NCBI RefSeq assembly: GCF_030268005.1
Contig: NZ_BRZC01000004.1
Coordinates: forward strand, 932,926-996,925
DNA length: 64,000 bases
Origin: Microbacterium arabinogalactanolyticum
Lineage (GTDB): Bacteria; Actinomycetota; Actinomycetes; Actinomycetales; Microbacteriaceae
Direction: 5' to 3'
Part shown: positions 8,559 through 16,659 of the stretch, piece after piece
How positions within the stretch are numbered: position 1 is the first letter of the stretch
Layout: the number at the start of each line of letters is the position of its first letter
Program-made: the position numbers and the translations under genes
Notes under the pieces: model-generated
What the model saw: the letters and a program-made list of their open reading frames with translations, nothing else
Told to the model about the DNA's origin: nothing
The model's database searches: none

Positions 8559-9386
8559 CTAGGCGGCGTCGTCGGCCAGTGCGGCCAGCATGAGGTCGAG
8601 GTGGCGGCGGACGCTGGCGCGCCCGCGGATGACGGCGCCGCGCGAGGGAGCGATGGCCTCGGGATCGAAGCGGTCGAAGGTCTCCACGAGCCAGTCGCGC
8701 AGCGGGTGCTTCGTCGCACGGGGAAGCCACTCGTACTTGGCGAACAGATGCGCGGCGACCTGCGCCGGCGTCGTGTCGTCCTGCACGGTGTCGTCGATGA
8801 AGCGGTAGCCGTCGGGACGGTCCATGACCCCGTGCGTGAAGGTGTCCGAAGTGAACAGCGCGCCGGTCTTCTCGTCCCAGCCCCAGAAGGTGGGGAGCAG
8901 GCGCAGCAGCGGCGACTGGACGTCGAGGATGCGGCCGGGAGCGACCTCGATGGTCATCGAGCGCTCGAGCGCATCGCCCTCGGCGGTGCGGGTCCCGTCG
9001 ATCTGCTGGCGGCGCCCGCGGAGGGCCATCCTGCTCACGTCATCGAATGCGTCGAACGGGTTGATGACACCGCCGGTGAACAGCCGGAGGATGTCGAAGC
9101 GGCGCGCGATGGGCTCGAGGTTGGAGACGCAGTCCATCTCGGGGCGGGTGAAGAACATCGAGACGCCGCCGCCCTCTCCGATCAGCTCCGCGATGTCGTC
9201 GAGCACCTGCTCGCTGTGCACTGCCAGCCCCGAGTCGATGAGGAGGTGGTCCTCCCCCTCCGACAGCAGGTAGCAGTTCGACGCCTGGTAGCCGGTCGAT
9301 CCGCGCGGGACCCAGCTGACGAGATCGCTGAGCTCGTAGGCTCCGCCGAGGACGGTCAGTCCGCCGTCATGCACTTTAGTGAACAT
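8559..9386 (-). CDS. MBL-fold protein, type B (TRxEMxC motif), copy 1
   Basis: A 275-residue MBL-fold protein with lost histidine ligands: FFTRPEMDCVSNL replaces HxHxDH and APSRGAV stands at the final His position, while FTSDTFTH keeps Asp. It is longer than its homologue at 4606-5310. Transcription probably starts at or beside the start codon: TTGACA (9417-9422), an 18-bp spacer, TAGATT (9393-9398), then 6 nt to the ATG, with no ribosome-binding site, so a leaderless mRNA is likely. A palindrome covers the -10. It heads the second half of the operon. Confidence 0.85.
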   Translation of the reverse strand: MFTKVHDGGLTVLGGAYELSDLVSWVPRGSTGYQASNCYLLSEGEDHLLIDSGLAVHSEQVLDDIAELIGEGGGVSMFFTRPEMDCVSNLEPIARRFDILRLFTGGVINPFDAFDDVSRMALRGRRQQIDGTRTAEGDALERSMTIEVAPGRILDVQSPLLRLLPTFWGWDEKTGALFTSDTFTHGVMDRPDGYRFIDDTVQDDTTPAQVAAHLFAKYEWLPRATKHPLRDWLVETFDRFDPEAIAPSRGAVIRGRASVRRHLDLMLAALADDAA

Positions 9387-9389
9387 GGC

Positions 9390-9403
9390 TTCAATCTATT
9401 GAA
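9390..9403 (-). promoter_or_regulatory. Operator-like palindrome over the -10 of the MBL operon
   Basis: TTCAATC-TATTGAA, with 6 of 7 positions symmetric. It contains the minus-strand -10 TAGATT (9393-9398); a perfect TTGACA -35 lies at 9417-9422 with an 18-bp spacer. A repressor bound here would block polymerase. This internal promoter separates transcription of the MBL/binding-protein genes from the ABC permease/ATPase genes. Confidence 0.7.
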
Positions 9404-9458
9404 GATGGACGATGGTTGTCAAGACCCGGGGCACGGTTTCCGCAGGCGCGGAGCGGGC

Positions 9459-10520
9459 TCAGGCGGCCGTCGCAACGGCGGACTGCGGAGGGGCCTCGCG
9501 GCGACGCGGAGCGACGTTCTGCCGCGTGCGCGGGTCGAGCAGGGTGATGAGGGTGTCCAGCACCACGTAGCCGAGCAGGCTGGTCGCGCCCATCACGAGC
9601 ACGAAGCCCTGGATGACCGGCACATCGCCCTTCAGCACGCCATCGAGGGACCAGCCCCCGATTCCGGGCCACGAGAACACGCTCTCGATGATCGCCGCGC
9701 CGCTGAGCGACGCGGCGAACAGCAGCACCATGTACGTCATCAGGGCACCGCGCACATCGGTGAGCGCGTACCGGAAGACCTGCCCCGGACGAAGTCCGCA
9801 GGCGCGGGCGAACTCGATCTGCGGCGACCCCAGGATCTGCAGCATCCCGGTGCGCACCGTCTTGCCGAACGCCGCCGCGAAGAACAGCCCGATGGTCACC
9901 GTCGGCAGCACGGCGCGACTGAGGATGGAGCCCACGGTCCCCCACTGGCCGGCGATCACGGCATCCACGGGAACCCAGCCGGTCACCTTCGGCGGCGGCG
10001 AGTCGAGGGCCGAGAGCATGCCCAGCGGAGCCGGCGCGATCTTCAGCTGCTGGTAGAAGATGAACAGCAGGATCAGCGCGAGCACGAACTCCGGCATCGC
10101 CATGAGGATCGACACCACCACGCCGAACGTGCGGTCGGGCAGGCGTCCCACGCGGTACGCGGCGACCGCGCCCATCGCCAGGCCGATGATCAGCGCGAGG
10201 ATCAGTCCCGGGACCAGGTAGACGAGCGTGTTGGGGAGCCGGGTCCAGAGCTCCTCGGACACCGAGCTCCCGGTGAAGAACGACGTTCCCAGGTCGCTGT
10301 GCAGGACCCGCACCAGGTAGTCGAGGTACCGCTCGAGGAAGGGCTTGTCCAGGCCCAGCTGCTCGTTGATCCTGGCGACGTCCTGCGGGGTGGCGAACTC
10401 GCCGAGCAGCGCCTTGGCAGGGTCGCCGGGCAGCAGGGAGACCAGCCCGAAGCTGAGCGTGATCAGACCCCACAGCAGCAGGACGGCGATGATCAGACGG
10501 GAGATGATGTAGCGGATCAT
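9459..10520 (-). CDS. ABC transporter permease, DppB/OppB type
   Basis: A 353-residue inner-membrane permease of the binding-protein-dependent dipeptide class. The first hydrophobic segment (IISRLIIAVLLLWGLITLSF) and the following periplasmic loop with LLPGDPAKALLG are typical of DppB. The EAA-type loop reads EFARACGLRPGQVFRYAL. It begins with a 4-nt overlap with the upstream ATPase gene, so it is translationally coupled. With 12191-13078 it forms the transmembrane channel. Confidence 0.92.
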   Translation of the reverse strand: MIRYIISRLIIAVLLLWGLITLSFGLVSLLPGDPAKALLGEFATPQDVARINEQLGLDKPFLERYLDYLVRVLHSDLGTSFFTGSSVSEELWTRLPNTLVYLVPGLILALIIGLAMGAVAAYRVGRLPDRTFGVVVSILMAMPEFVLALILLFIFYQQLKIAPAPLGMLSALDSPPPKVTGWVPVDAVIAGQWGTVGSILSRAVLPTVTIGLFFAAAFGKTVRTGMLQILGSPQIEFARACGLRPGQVFRYALTDVRGALMTYMVLLFAASLSGAAIIESVFSWPGIGGWSLDGVLKGDVPVIQGFVLVMGATSLLGYVVLDTLITLLDPRTRQNVAPRRREAPPQSAVATAA

Positions 10521-11341
10521 GATTCTCCTGAGACGTCGAGGTCGTCCAGCACGGCCGCGCGTCCGCGGTACGGGATCGGCGGCATGGCCGCTGCCATGAG
10601 ATTGCGGGTGTAGTCCTCGACCGGGGCATCCAGCACCTGCTGCGCGGTGCCGCTCTCCACGAAGCGGCCGTGGTGCATGACCACGACGCGCGAGCAGAAA
10701 TGCCGCACTGTCTCGATGTCGTGCGAGATGAACACGTAGGTCAGGCCGCGCGACTCGCGCAGCCGGTTCAGCATCCGCAGCGTGGACGCGCGGATCGTGA
10801 GATCCAGGGATGCCGTCGGCTCGTCGAGCACGACCAGCGACGGGTCGGTGACCAGCGCCCGGGCGATGCCGACACGCTGCTGCTGACCACCGCTGAGATT
10901 GGCGGGACGACGATCCAGGAAATCCGGCGAGAGCCCGACCTCCTGCAGCGTCGATGTCACGCGTTCGCGCCGAGCGGCGCGGCCACCGTAGCCGCCGTGC
11001 ACGATGAGCGGCTCCTCGACGATCTGGCCGATGGTCAGGCGCGGGTTCAGCGAGGCGTACGGCTCCTGGAACACGATCTGCCAGCGGTGGCGATGGCGGC
11101 GCAGCTCGCGTCTGCTGAGTGCGCGGATGTCCTGCCCCTCGAGCACGACGGAGCCGCTGTCGGCATCGTAGAGACGCAGGATCAGCCGGCCCAGGGTCGA
11201 CTTGCCCGACCCCGATTCGCCGATGATGCCCAGGCACTCGCCCTGCTCCACCGAGAGCGAGACCCCGTCCACAGCGACCTTGGCGCCGCCGTGGGGCAGG
11301 GCGAAGGTCTTGGTGACGTCGGTGAGTTCGATCAGTGCCAT
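10517..11341 (-). CDS. ABC transporter ATP-binding protein, DppF/OppF type
   Basis: A 274-residue cytoplasmic ATPase. Walker A is GESGSGKST, the signature LSGGQQQRVGIARAL and Walker B LVVLDEPTASLDL. The C-terminal extension of about 40 residues is in the range of oligopeptide transporter ATPases. It starts 1 nt after the stop of the first ATPase gene and overlaps the permease by 4 nt. Confidence 0.92.
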   Translation of the reverse strand: MALIELTDVTKTFALPHGGAKVAVDGVSLSVEQGECLGIIGESGSGKSTLGRLILRLYDADSGSVVLEGQDIRALSRRELRRHRHRWQIVFQEPYASLNPRLTIGQIVEEPLIVHGGYGGRAARRERVTSTLQEVGLSPDFLDRRPANLSGGQQQRVGIARALVTDPSLVVLDEPTASLDLTIRASTLRMLNRLRESRGLTYVFISHDIETVRHFCSRVVVMHHGRFVESGTAQQVLDAPVEDYTRNLMAAAMPPIPYRGRAAVLDDLDVSGES

Positions 11342-11342
11342 C

Positions 11343-12194
11343 TCAGTACTCCATGACCTTGGGCCGGGCGCCGACGGTGGCGATGTTCCTGGTGCCGCCC
11401 GCGGGCGACTCCTCCGGACGCACCACGGAGTCCAGCAGGGAGGCCGTGTACTCGTGCTCCGGTGTCACGAAGACGCGGGACACCGGCCCCTGCTCGACGA
11501 TCCGCCCCTGGTACATGACCAGGACGCGGTCGCAGTAGTTGGCGACGACACCGAGGTCGTGGGTCACGATCAGCATCGATCGGCCGCTGTCGACGGTCAG
11601 CCTGGTGAGGGTGTCCAGCACCTGGCGCTGCACCGTGAGGTCGAGCGCGGTGGTCGGCTCGTCCGCGATCACGAGGCGGGGGTTGAGGAACAGCGCCATG
11701 GCGATGACCACGCGCTGCGCCATTCCGCCGCTGAGCTCGTGCGCGTAGCCGCGGATGACGCGCTCGGCGTCCTTCACGCCGGTGGCCTCGAGCAGGTCCA
11801 CCGCGCGACGGTGCAGTTCCTGGCCGCGCGGCGCGCCGTGCGCCTTGGCGATGTTGTCGAACTGCTTCTCGATCCGCAGCACCGGATTCAGCGCGCTGAA
11901 GGGGTTCTGGGCGACGAAGCCGATCTCCTTCCCGCGGATCCGGCGCAGCTCGCGCTCCTTGAGGTCCAGCAACGAGGTGCCGTAGAAGTCGACGTGCCCC
12001 TCGGTCACCTTCCCCGGAGGCATCAGCAGCTTGATGATGGAGCGGACGACCGTGGACTTGCCGGAACCGGATTCGCCGACGATGCCCACCACCTCGCTCT
12101 CGCCGACGCCGAACGAGACGCCGTGCAGCGCGCGGATGGAGGTCGTCCTGTTCTCGAAATCGGTGACCAGGCCGGTCACTTCCAAGCCGCTCAT
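11343..12194 (-). CDS. ABC transporter ATP-binding protein, DppD/OppD type
   Basis: A 283-residue cytoplasmic ATPase pairing with the preceding one. Walker A is GESGSGKSTVVRSI, the signature LSGGMAQRVVIAMAL and Walker B LVIADEPTTALDL. Start is the ATG at 12194, which overlaps the DppC-type permease stop by 4 nt; longer in-frame starts lie inside the permease. It is somewhat shorter at the C-terminus than typical DppD. Confidence 0.92.
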   Translation of the reverse strand: MSGLEVTGLVTDFENRTTSIRALHGVSFGVGESEVVGIVGESGSGKSTVVRSIIKLLMPPGKVTEGHVDFYGTSLLDLKERELRRIRGKEIGFVAQNPFSALNPVLRIEKQFDNIAKAHGAPRGQELHRRAVDLLEATGVKDAERVIRGYAHELSGGMAQRVVIAMALFLNPRLVIADEPTTALDLTVQRQVLDTLTRLTVDSGRSMLIVTHDLGVVANYCDRVLVMYQGRIVEQGPVSRVFVTPEHEYTASLLDSVVRPEESPAGGTRNIATVGARPKVMEY

Positions 12195-13078
12195 CGGGCA
12201 CGCTCCACTCGCTCGATCCGGTTCTCGATCGCACCGGCGATCACGTTGAACGAGGCGATCACCAGCAGCATCGCCAGGGTGGGGAACGCGGCGGCCCACC
12301 ACTCCCCGCGGATCAGCATGCTCGCGCCGTCACTGATCATGGCGCCCCAGGTGGGGACAGGCGGGTTCACTCCGACGCCGAGGAAGTTCAGTGCGGCGAT
12401 CGTGCCGAGCGCGTTCGCGGCTGTGAGCGTGGCCTGCACGAGCACCACGCCATAGGCGTTGCGGAAGACGTGGTTGAACGCCACGCGCATCGGCGAGCAT
12501 CCGATGGCGACGGCGGCCTCGACGTAGCGGGAGGAGCGCAGGGCGATGGCGGATGCCCGGGACAGGCGCACGAAGCGCGGAGCGCCGACGATCGCGATCG
12601 CGAGGATGACGTTCCAGGCGCCGCCGCCCATGAGCTGGATCGCGACGATCGCGATGACGATGATCGGCAGCGCCGCGAAGGCGTCGACGACCCGCATGAC
12701 CGCGTCACCCACCCGCCCGGTGGTGGCGAAGAGGCCGATCGGCACACCGACGACCAGCGCGAGCAGCGTGGCCGCCACGGAGATGGGCACGTCGAGCTTG
12801 GCGGCCTCGATCGTGCGAGCGAACACATCCATGCCGTTGCCGTCCGTGCCGAACCAGTGCACCCCGTTGGGTGCGATCCCGATCGCATTCGGGTCCGGGC
12901 GGAACGGATCGATCGGGTACGGGCCGATCAGCGCGAACACCGGCAGACCGATGATGACGATCACGGCGATGGTCGCCGCGATCCCGTTCCAGCGCGCGCC
13001 CAGGCGGAGCCGGCCCCGCCGGCTCCAGCGCACCGCGCGGATCGACGCCGATGTCGGCGGAGCGGACTGCACGCTCAT
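12191..13078 (-). CDS. ABC transporter permease, DppC/OppC type
   Basis: A 295-residue permease. A basic N-terminus precedes the first membrane helix (IAATIAVIVIIGLPVFALIG), followed by HWFGTDGNGMDVFART, a hallmark of DppC-type proteins. The EAA loop reads YVEAAVAIGCSPMRVAFNHV. It is the first gene of the minus-strand arm, transcribed from the divergent region 13079-13379. Confidence 0.92.
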   Translation of the reverse strand: MSVQSAPPTSASIRAVRWSRRGRLRLGARWNGIAATIAVIVIIGLPVFALIGPYPIDPFRPDPNAIGIAPNGVHWFGTDGNGMDVFARTIEAAKLDVPISVAATLLALVVGVPIGLFATTGRVGDAVMRVVDAFAALPIIVIAIVAIQLMGGGAWNVILAIAIVGAPRFVRLSRASAIALRSSRYVEAAVAIGCSPMRVAFNHVFRNAYGVVLVQATLTAANALGTIAALNFLGVGVNPPVPTWGAMISDGASMLIRGEWWAAAFPTLAMLLVIASFNVIAGAIENRIERVERAR

Positions 13079-13379
13079 GAGACCCTGCTGCGGTGTCGGG
13101 CGGCTCCGGGAAGCGCGGCGGCCTGCGGCTGATCTGACATGCGGACTCCTGTCGTGACCTCGTCGTCGAGATCCTGAAGCGGATCATCAACTTATTGAAG
13201 ACACATTCGACGCGAGAGTCAACCCTTGAAGTCGACTACACGCGTAAATCCTGACCTGACGACCCGAGTGCGATGTTTCATCAGAATGAAGAGCTTCACC
13301 CAGCATTGACTTCAGCGGCCCTGATCTTCATTATGGTGATGACAACACTTCTTGGTTGAAGACAGGATGGTGCACGACG
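13079..13379. promoter_or_regulatory. Divergent control region with several TTCA...TGAA palindromes
   Basis: This 301-bp gap lies between the ABC operon (minus) and the aminotransferase operon (plus). It holds TTCATCAGAATGAA at 13277-13290 (5-bp perfect arms), TTCATTATGGTGAT at 13327-13340 and the weaker ATCAACTTATTGAA at 13186-13199. For the plus strand TTGACT (13306-13311), 17 bp and CATTAT (13329-13334) form a promoter whose -10 lies in the 13327 palindrome. For the minus strand a TTGACT lies at 13217-13222, upstream of the 13186 site. No gene is seen here. Confidence 0.6.
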
Positions 13380-14324
13380 ATGTCCCCCACTCCCTCCCCG
13401 GTCCGCTATCTGCTGCACGACGGCGAGCTCATCGACTACGCGGACGCGCAGCTGCACGTGCTCAGCACGAGCACGAAGTACGGCGTCGGCGTCTTCGAGG
13501 GCTTCCGCGCGTACTGGAGCGAGGAGGACGGCGAGCTCTACGCGTTCCGCGTCGAGGACCATATGCGCCGGCTGATCGACTCCATGCGGGTCGTCGAGAT
13601 CGACGGTCCCACCGACACCGCCGTGCTGGCCGATCAGCTGATCGGGCTCATCCGCGCGAACGAGCTGCGCTCGAACCTGCACATGCGCACGCAGGTGTTC
13701 GTGGACTCCCCCGACGGCAAGCCGGACGACACCGGTCCCGCGACGGTGTTCATGGCCGCGATCCCGATGGGCAACTACTTCGGCGCGACGGGCCTCGACG
13801 TGCAGATCTCCAGTTGGGCCCGCCTCTCGGACCGCGCGATGCCGCCTCGGGTCAAGTCGATCGCCAACTACCAGAACGGACGCCTCGCCCTGCTGGAGGC
13901 CAAGCGCAACGGCTACGGAGCGGCGCTGCTGCTCACCGAGAGCGGTCACGTCGCGGAAGGTGCGGGATACAACGTGTTCATGGTGCGCCAGGGCCGGCTC
14001 TGCACGCCCCCGTCGACGGACAGCATCCTCGAGGGGATCACCCGCGACAGCGTGCTGCAGCTGGCGAGCACGCAGCTCGGCCTCGACGTCGACATCCGCC
14101 CGATCGACCGCACCGAGCTCTACTCGGCCGATGAGATCTTCGTCTGCGGCAGCGCCGCAGAGGTCAACCACGTCACTTCCGTGGATCGCACGAAGATCGG
14201 CGACGGCAGCACCGCCGGTCCGATCACGGCGAGCCTGCAGGGCCTGTACGCGGATGCCGTGCGCGGCCGCATCGCCGGCTTCGGCCACTGGGTCACGCCG
14301 GTCTACGGCACTGCCTCGGCATGA
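13380..14324 (+). CDS. PLP-dependent class IV aminotransferase
   Basis: A 314-residue fold-type IV aminotransferase (branched-chain or D-amino acid aminotransferase family). The likely PLP lysine is in RVKSIANYQN, and HVAEGAGYNVFMVRQG matches the conserved Glu/Asn region. Start is set at the ATG at 13380, with AGGATGG 9 nt upstream; a TTG 24 nt earlier is possible. In this setting it may remove the amino group of a ring-opening product rather than serve isoleucine/valine synthesis, but this is inferred. It overlaps the amidase gene by 4 nt. Confidence 0.88.
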   Translation: MSPTPSPVRYLLHDGELIDYADAQLHVLSTSTKYGVGVFEGFRAYWSEEDGELYAFRVEDHMRRLIDSMRVVEIDGPTDTAVLADQLIGLIRANELRSNLHMRTQVFVDSPDGKPDDTGPATVFMAAIPMGNYFGATGLDVQISSWARLSDRAMPPRVKSIANYQNGRLALLEAKRNGYGAALLLTESGHVAEGAGYNVFMVRQGRLCTPPSTDSILEGITRDSVLQLASTQLGLDVDIRPIDRTELYSADEIFVCGSAAEVNHVTSVDRTKIGDGSTAGPITASLQGLYADAVRGRIAGFGHWVTPVYGTASA

Positions 14325-15223
14325 CCGGGATGACGGCGCACGCCGACTTCCTGCACGCCCGGGGCGAGTTCGACCCGGGCGCCGAACCGGTGCTGTCCGT
14401 CGCGCAGGGTCAGAGGTTCCGTCTCGAGGCGCGGAGCGTGCTCACCGATCCGCGCTTCGAGACGGCCGAGGACTTCTCGATCTTCTCCATCCCCGTCACG
14501 GGGCCCGTGCGCATCGAGGGCGTCCGTCCCGGCGACCTGGTCCGCATCGATGTCCACGACATCCGCATCGCCGAGCGCGGCGGCATGGTCACGATGCCGG
14601 GTCGCGGAGGCTTCGGCGAGCCCCTGGAGATGCACGGGATGGTGGTCCCGGTGCACGACGGCTTCGCGCACTTCCCGGATGACGTGCGCGTCCCGATCCG
14701 GCCGATGATCGGCAAGATCGGCCTCGCCCCCGAGGGCGACAGCCCGAACTCCTCCACCGTGGGCCGCTACGGCGGCAACATGGACTGCCGCGACATCATC
14801 AGCGGCTCCTCCGTCTTCATCACCGCGCAGGTGGACGGCGGCCTGCTCTACGCGGGCGATCTGCACGCCGTGCAGGGCGACGGCGAGTGCTCGCTCACCG
14901 CCGTCGAGATGGAGGGCTCGGTCGAGCTGTCCTGCCGCGTCGTGCGCCCCGCTCCCGTGCGCGGACCGGTGGTCTTCGCCGAGGATCGCATGATCGTGCT
15001 CGGTGACGGCGAGGACCTCGACGAGGCGGCCACCGTCGCGCTCGACGAGATGATGGCGATCGTGCGCGCCGACCGCGGGTGGACCCGCGAGCGCACCGCC
15101 ATGCTCCTCTCCGCCGCCGCCGACGTCGCGGTCTCGCAGCTCGTCAACGCCCGCAGGAGCGTGAAGGTCTCCCTCGACACCCGCTACCTGCTCACCGCTC
15201 CCTTCCAGACGAAAGAGGACTGA
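14321..15223 (+). CDS. Acetamidase/formamidase-family protein
   Basis: A 300-residue protein of the FmdA/AmdA family, which hydrolyses short amides to acid and ammonia. The typical segments RYGGNMDCRDI and LYAGDLHAVQGDGE are present, as is an acidic/His-rich central region that binds metal in relatives. Start ATG at 14321 overlaps the aminotransferase stop, and the stop is 1 nt before the dihydropyrimidinase start, so three hydrolytic steps are co-expressed. Confidence 0.88.
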   Translation: MTGMTAHADFLHARGEFDPGAEPVLSVAQGQRFRLEARSVLTDPRFETAEDFSIFSIPVTGPVRIEGVRPGDLVRIDVHDIRIAERGGMVTMPGRGGFGEPLEMHGMVVPVHDGFAHFPDDVRVPIRPMIGKIGLAPEGDSPNSSTVGRYGGNMDCRDIISGSSVFITAQVDGGLLYAGDLHAVQGDGECSLTAVEMEGSVELSCRVVRPAPVRGPVVFAEDRMIVLGDGEDLDEAATVALDEMMAIVRADRGWTRERTAMLLSAAADVAVSQLVNARRSVKVSLDTRYLLTAPFQTKED

Positions 15224-15224
15224 C

Positions 15225-16649
15225 ATGTACGACCTCCTCATCACCGGCGGCCTGGTGGTCACCCCCTCCGGCGCCGAGCCGCTGGACATCGCGATCGCCG
15301 ACGGCCGCATCGCCGCCCTCGCCTTCGCCGGCACCACCCCGCTCGACTCCGCTGCCCGAGTGATCGACGTCGGCGGCAAGCTGGTGGTGCCCGGCGGCGT
15401 CGACCCGCACGTGCACACGAACTCCGTGCTGCCCACCGCCGCCGAGAGCGGGATCATGTGCTTCGGAGCGGACCGGGTCAGCGAGGGCGCCATCTACGGC
15501 GGCACCACGACTCTGGTCGACTTCGCGCACTGGAAGCCCGGCGACGACCTCTCCGACTCGTTCGCCCGCAAGGCCGCGGAGTGGAACGGCCAGACCTACA
15601 CGGACTTCGCTCTGCACGGCACGTTCAAGGAGCCCGAGGTTCCGTTCAGCGTGCTGGAGCAGATCCCGGATGCCGTGTGGAACGGCCACGGCAGCTGGAA
15701 GGTGTGGATGACCAACACCACCCCCACGCGTCCGCACCAGAAGACCGACCTCGGAAACATGTGGGGCATCATGGAGCAGACCGCCGCCGCGGGCGCCATG
15801 CTCGCCGTGCATGCGGAGGATGACGACATCGTCATGTACTCCTACCGCCGTCTCAAGCACCAGGGCGCGATCGGCATCGAGAACATGCACCACGCGCACA
15901 ACGTGCTGTCCGAGCAGCTGTCGTTCCAGCGCGCGATCACGCTCGCGCGCCACGTGGGCGCCGCGATCTATCTGATGCACGTGAGCGCCAATGTCGGCAT
16001 CGACGCCATCCGGAAGGCACGCGGCGAGGGCGCGCCGATCTACGGCGAGATCCTGCCGCACTACGCCTACTTCTCCGCGGAGAACTACCGCGAGCCTCAC
16101 GGCGCGATCTACCACACCTATCCGTCCCTGAAGGATGCCGACGATCGCGACCACATGTGGCCGGCGCTCATCGACGGCACGCTCAGCACGCTCGCCACCG
16201 ACGGCGTGTGCACGGACTTCGACGTGAAGACGCGAGGCAACACGATCTACGACGCCACGGGCGGTCACGCCGGCGTCGAGATGCGGATGGCCGTCGCGTA
16301 CACCGAGGGCGTCGTGGGCCGCGGCCTCGACCTCACGCGCTATGTGGACCTCACCTCGGCGAACGCCGCGAAGATCCTGGGGCTGTATCCGCGCAAGGGC
16401 GCGATCGCGGTCGGCAGCGACGCCGATCTCGCCGTGATCGACACGGACGTGGACCGGCGGGTCACCGCCGCGGACCTGCACGAGGCCGATTACACGCCGT
16501 GGGAGGGGTACCGCACCCGCGCCTGGAACATGATGACGCTGCTGCGCGGCCAGGTGATGGTCGACGACCGCGACCTGGTGGCCGGTCCGGTCGGGGAACT
16601 GCAGAGCCAGCGCGTGTCGTCGGACGTGCTCAGCCGTCCGGCCTGCTGA
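15225..16649 (+). CDS. Dihydropyrimidinase / hydantoinase
   Basis: A 474-residue cyclic amidohydrolase that opens dihydropyrimidine, hydantoin or similar cyclic ureide/imide rings. The binuclear metal site is complete: His62 and His64 (DPHVHTN), the carboxylatable Lys159 (SWKVWMTN), His196 (VHAEDDD), His252 (YLMHVSANVG) and Asp326 (LATDGVC). Length is normal for the family. It is the third gene of the plus-strand operon and the clearest indication that the island acts on a ring with an amide or imide bond. Confidence 0.93.
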   Translation: MYDLLITGGLVVTPSGAEPLDIAIADGRIAALAFAGTTPLDSAARVIDVGGKLVVPGGVDPHVHTNSVLPTAAESGIMCFGADRVSEGAIYGGTTTLVDFAHWKPGDDLSDSFARKAAEWNGQTYTDFALHGTFKEPEVPFSVLEQIPDAVWNGHGSWKVWMTNTTPTRPHQKTDLGNMWGIMEQTAAAGAMLAVHAEDDDIVMYSYRRLKHQGAIGIENMHHAHNVLSEQLSFQRAITLARHVGAAIYLMHVSANVGIDAIRKARGEGAPIYGEILPHYAYFSAENYREPHGAIYHTYPSLKDADDRDHMWPALIDGTLSTLATDGVCTDFDVKTRGNTIYDATGGHAGVEMRMAVAYTEGVVGRGLDLTRYVDLTSANAAKILGLYPRKGAIAVGSDADLAVIDTDVDRRVTAADLHEADYTPWEGYRTRAWNMMTLLRGQVMVDDRDLVAGPVGELQSQRVSSDVLSRPAC

Positions 16650-16659
16650 GGGACCGCAC

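Noticed and set aside
8601..10613. 670-codon plus-strand frame opposite the MBL and permease genes
   Set aside because: Antisense shadow; its low-complexity Arg/Asp/Gln/His composition is typical of GC-rich artefacts.
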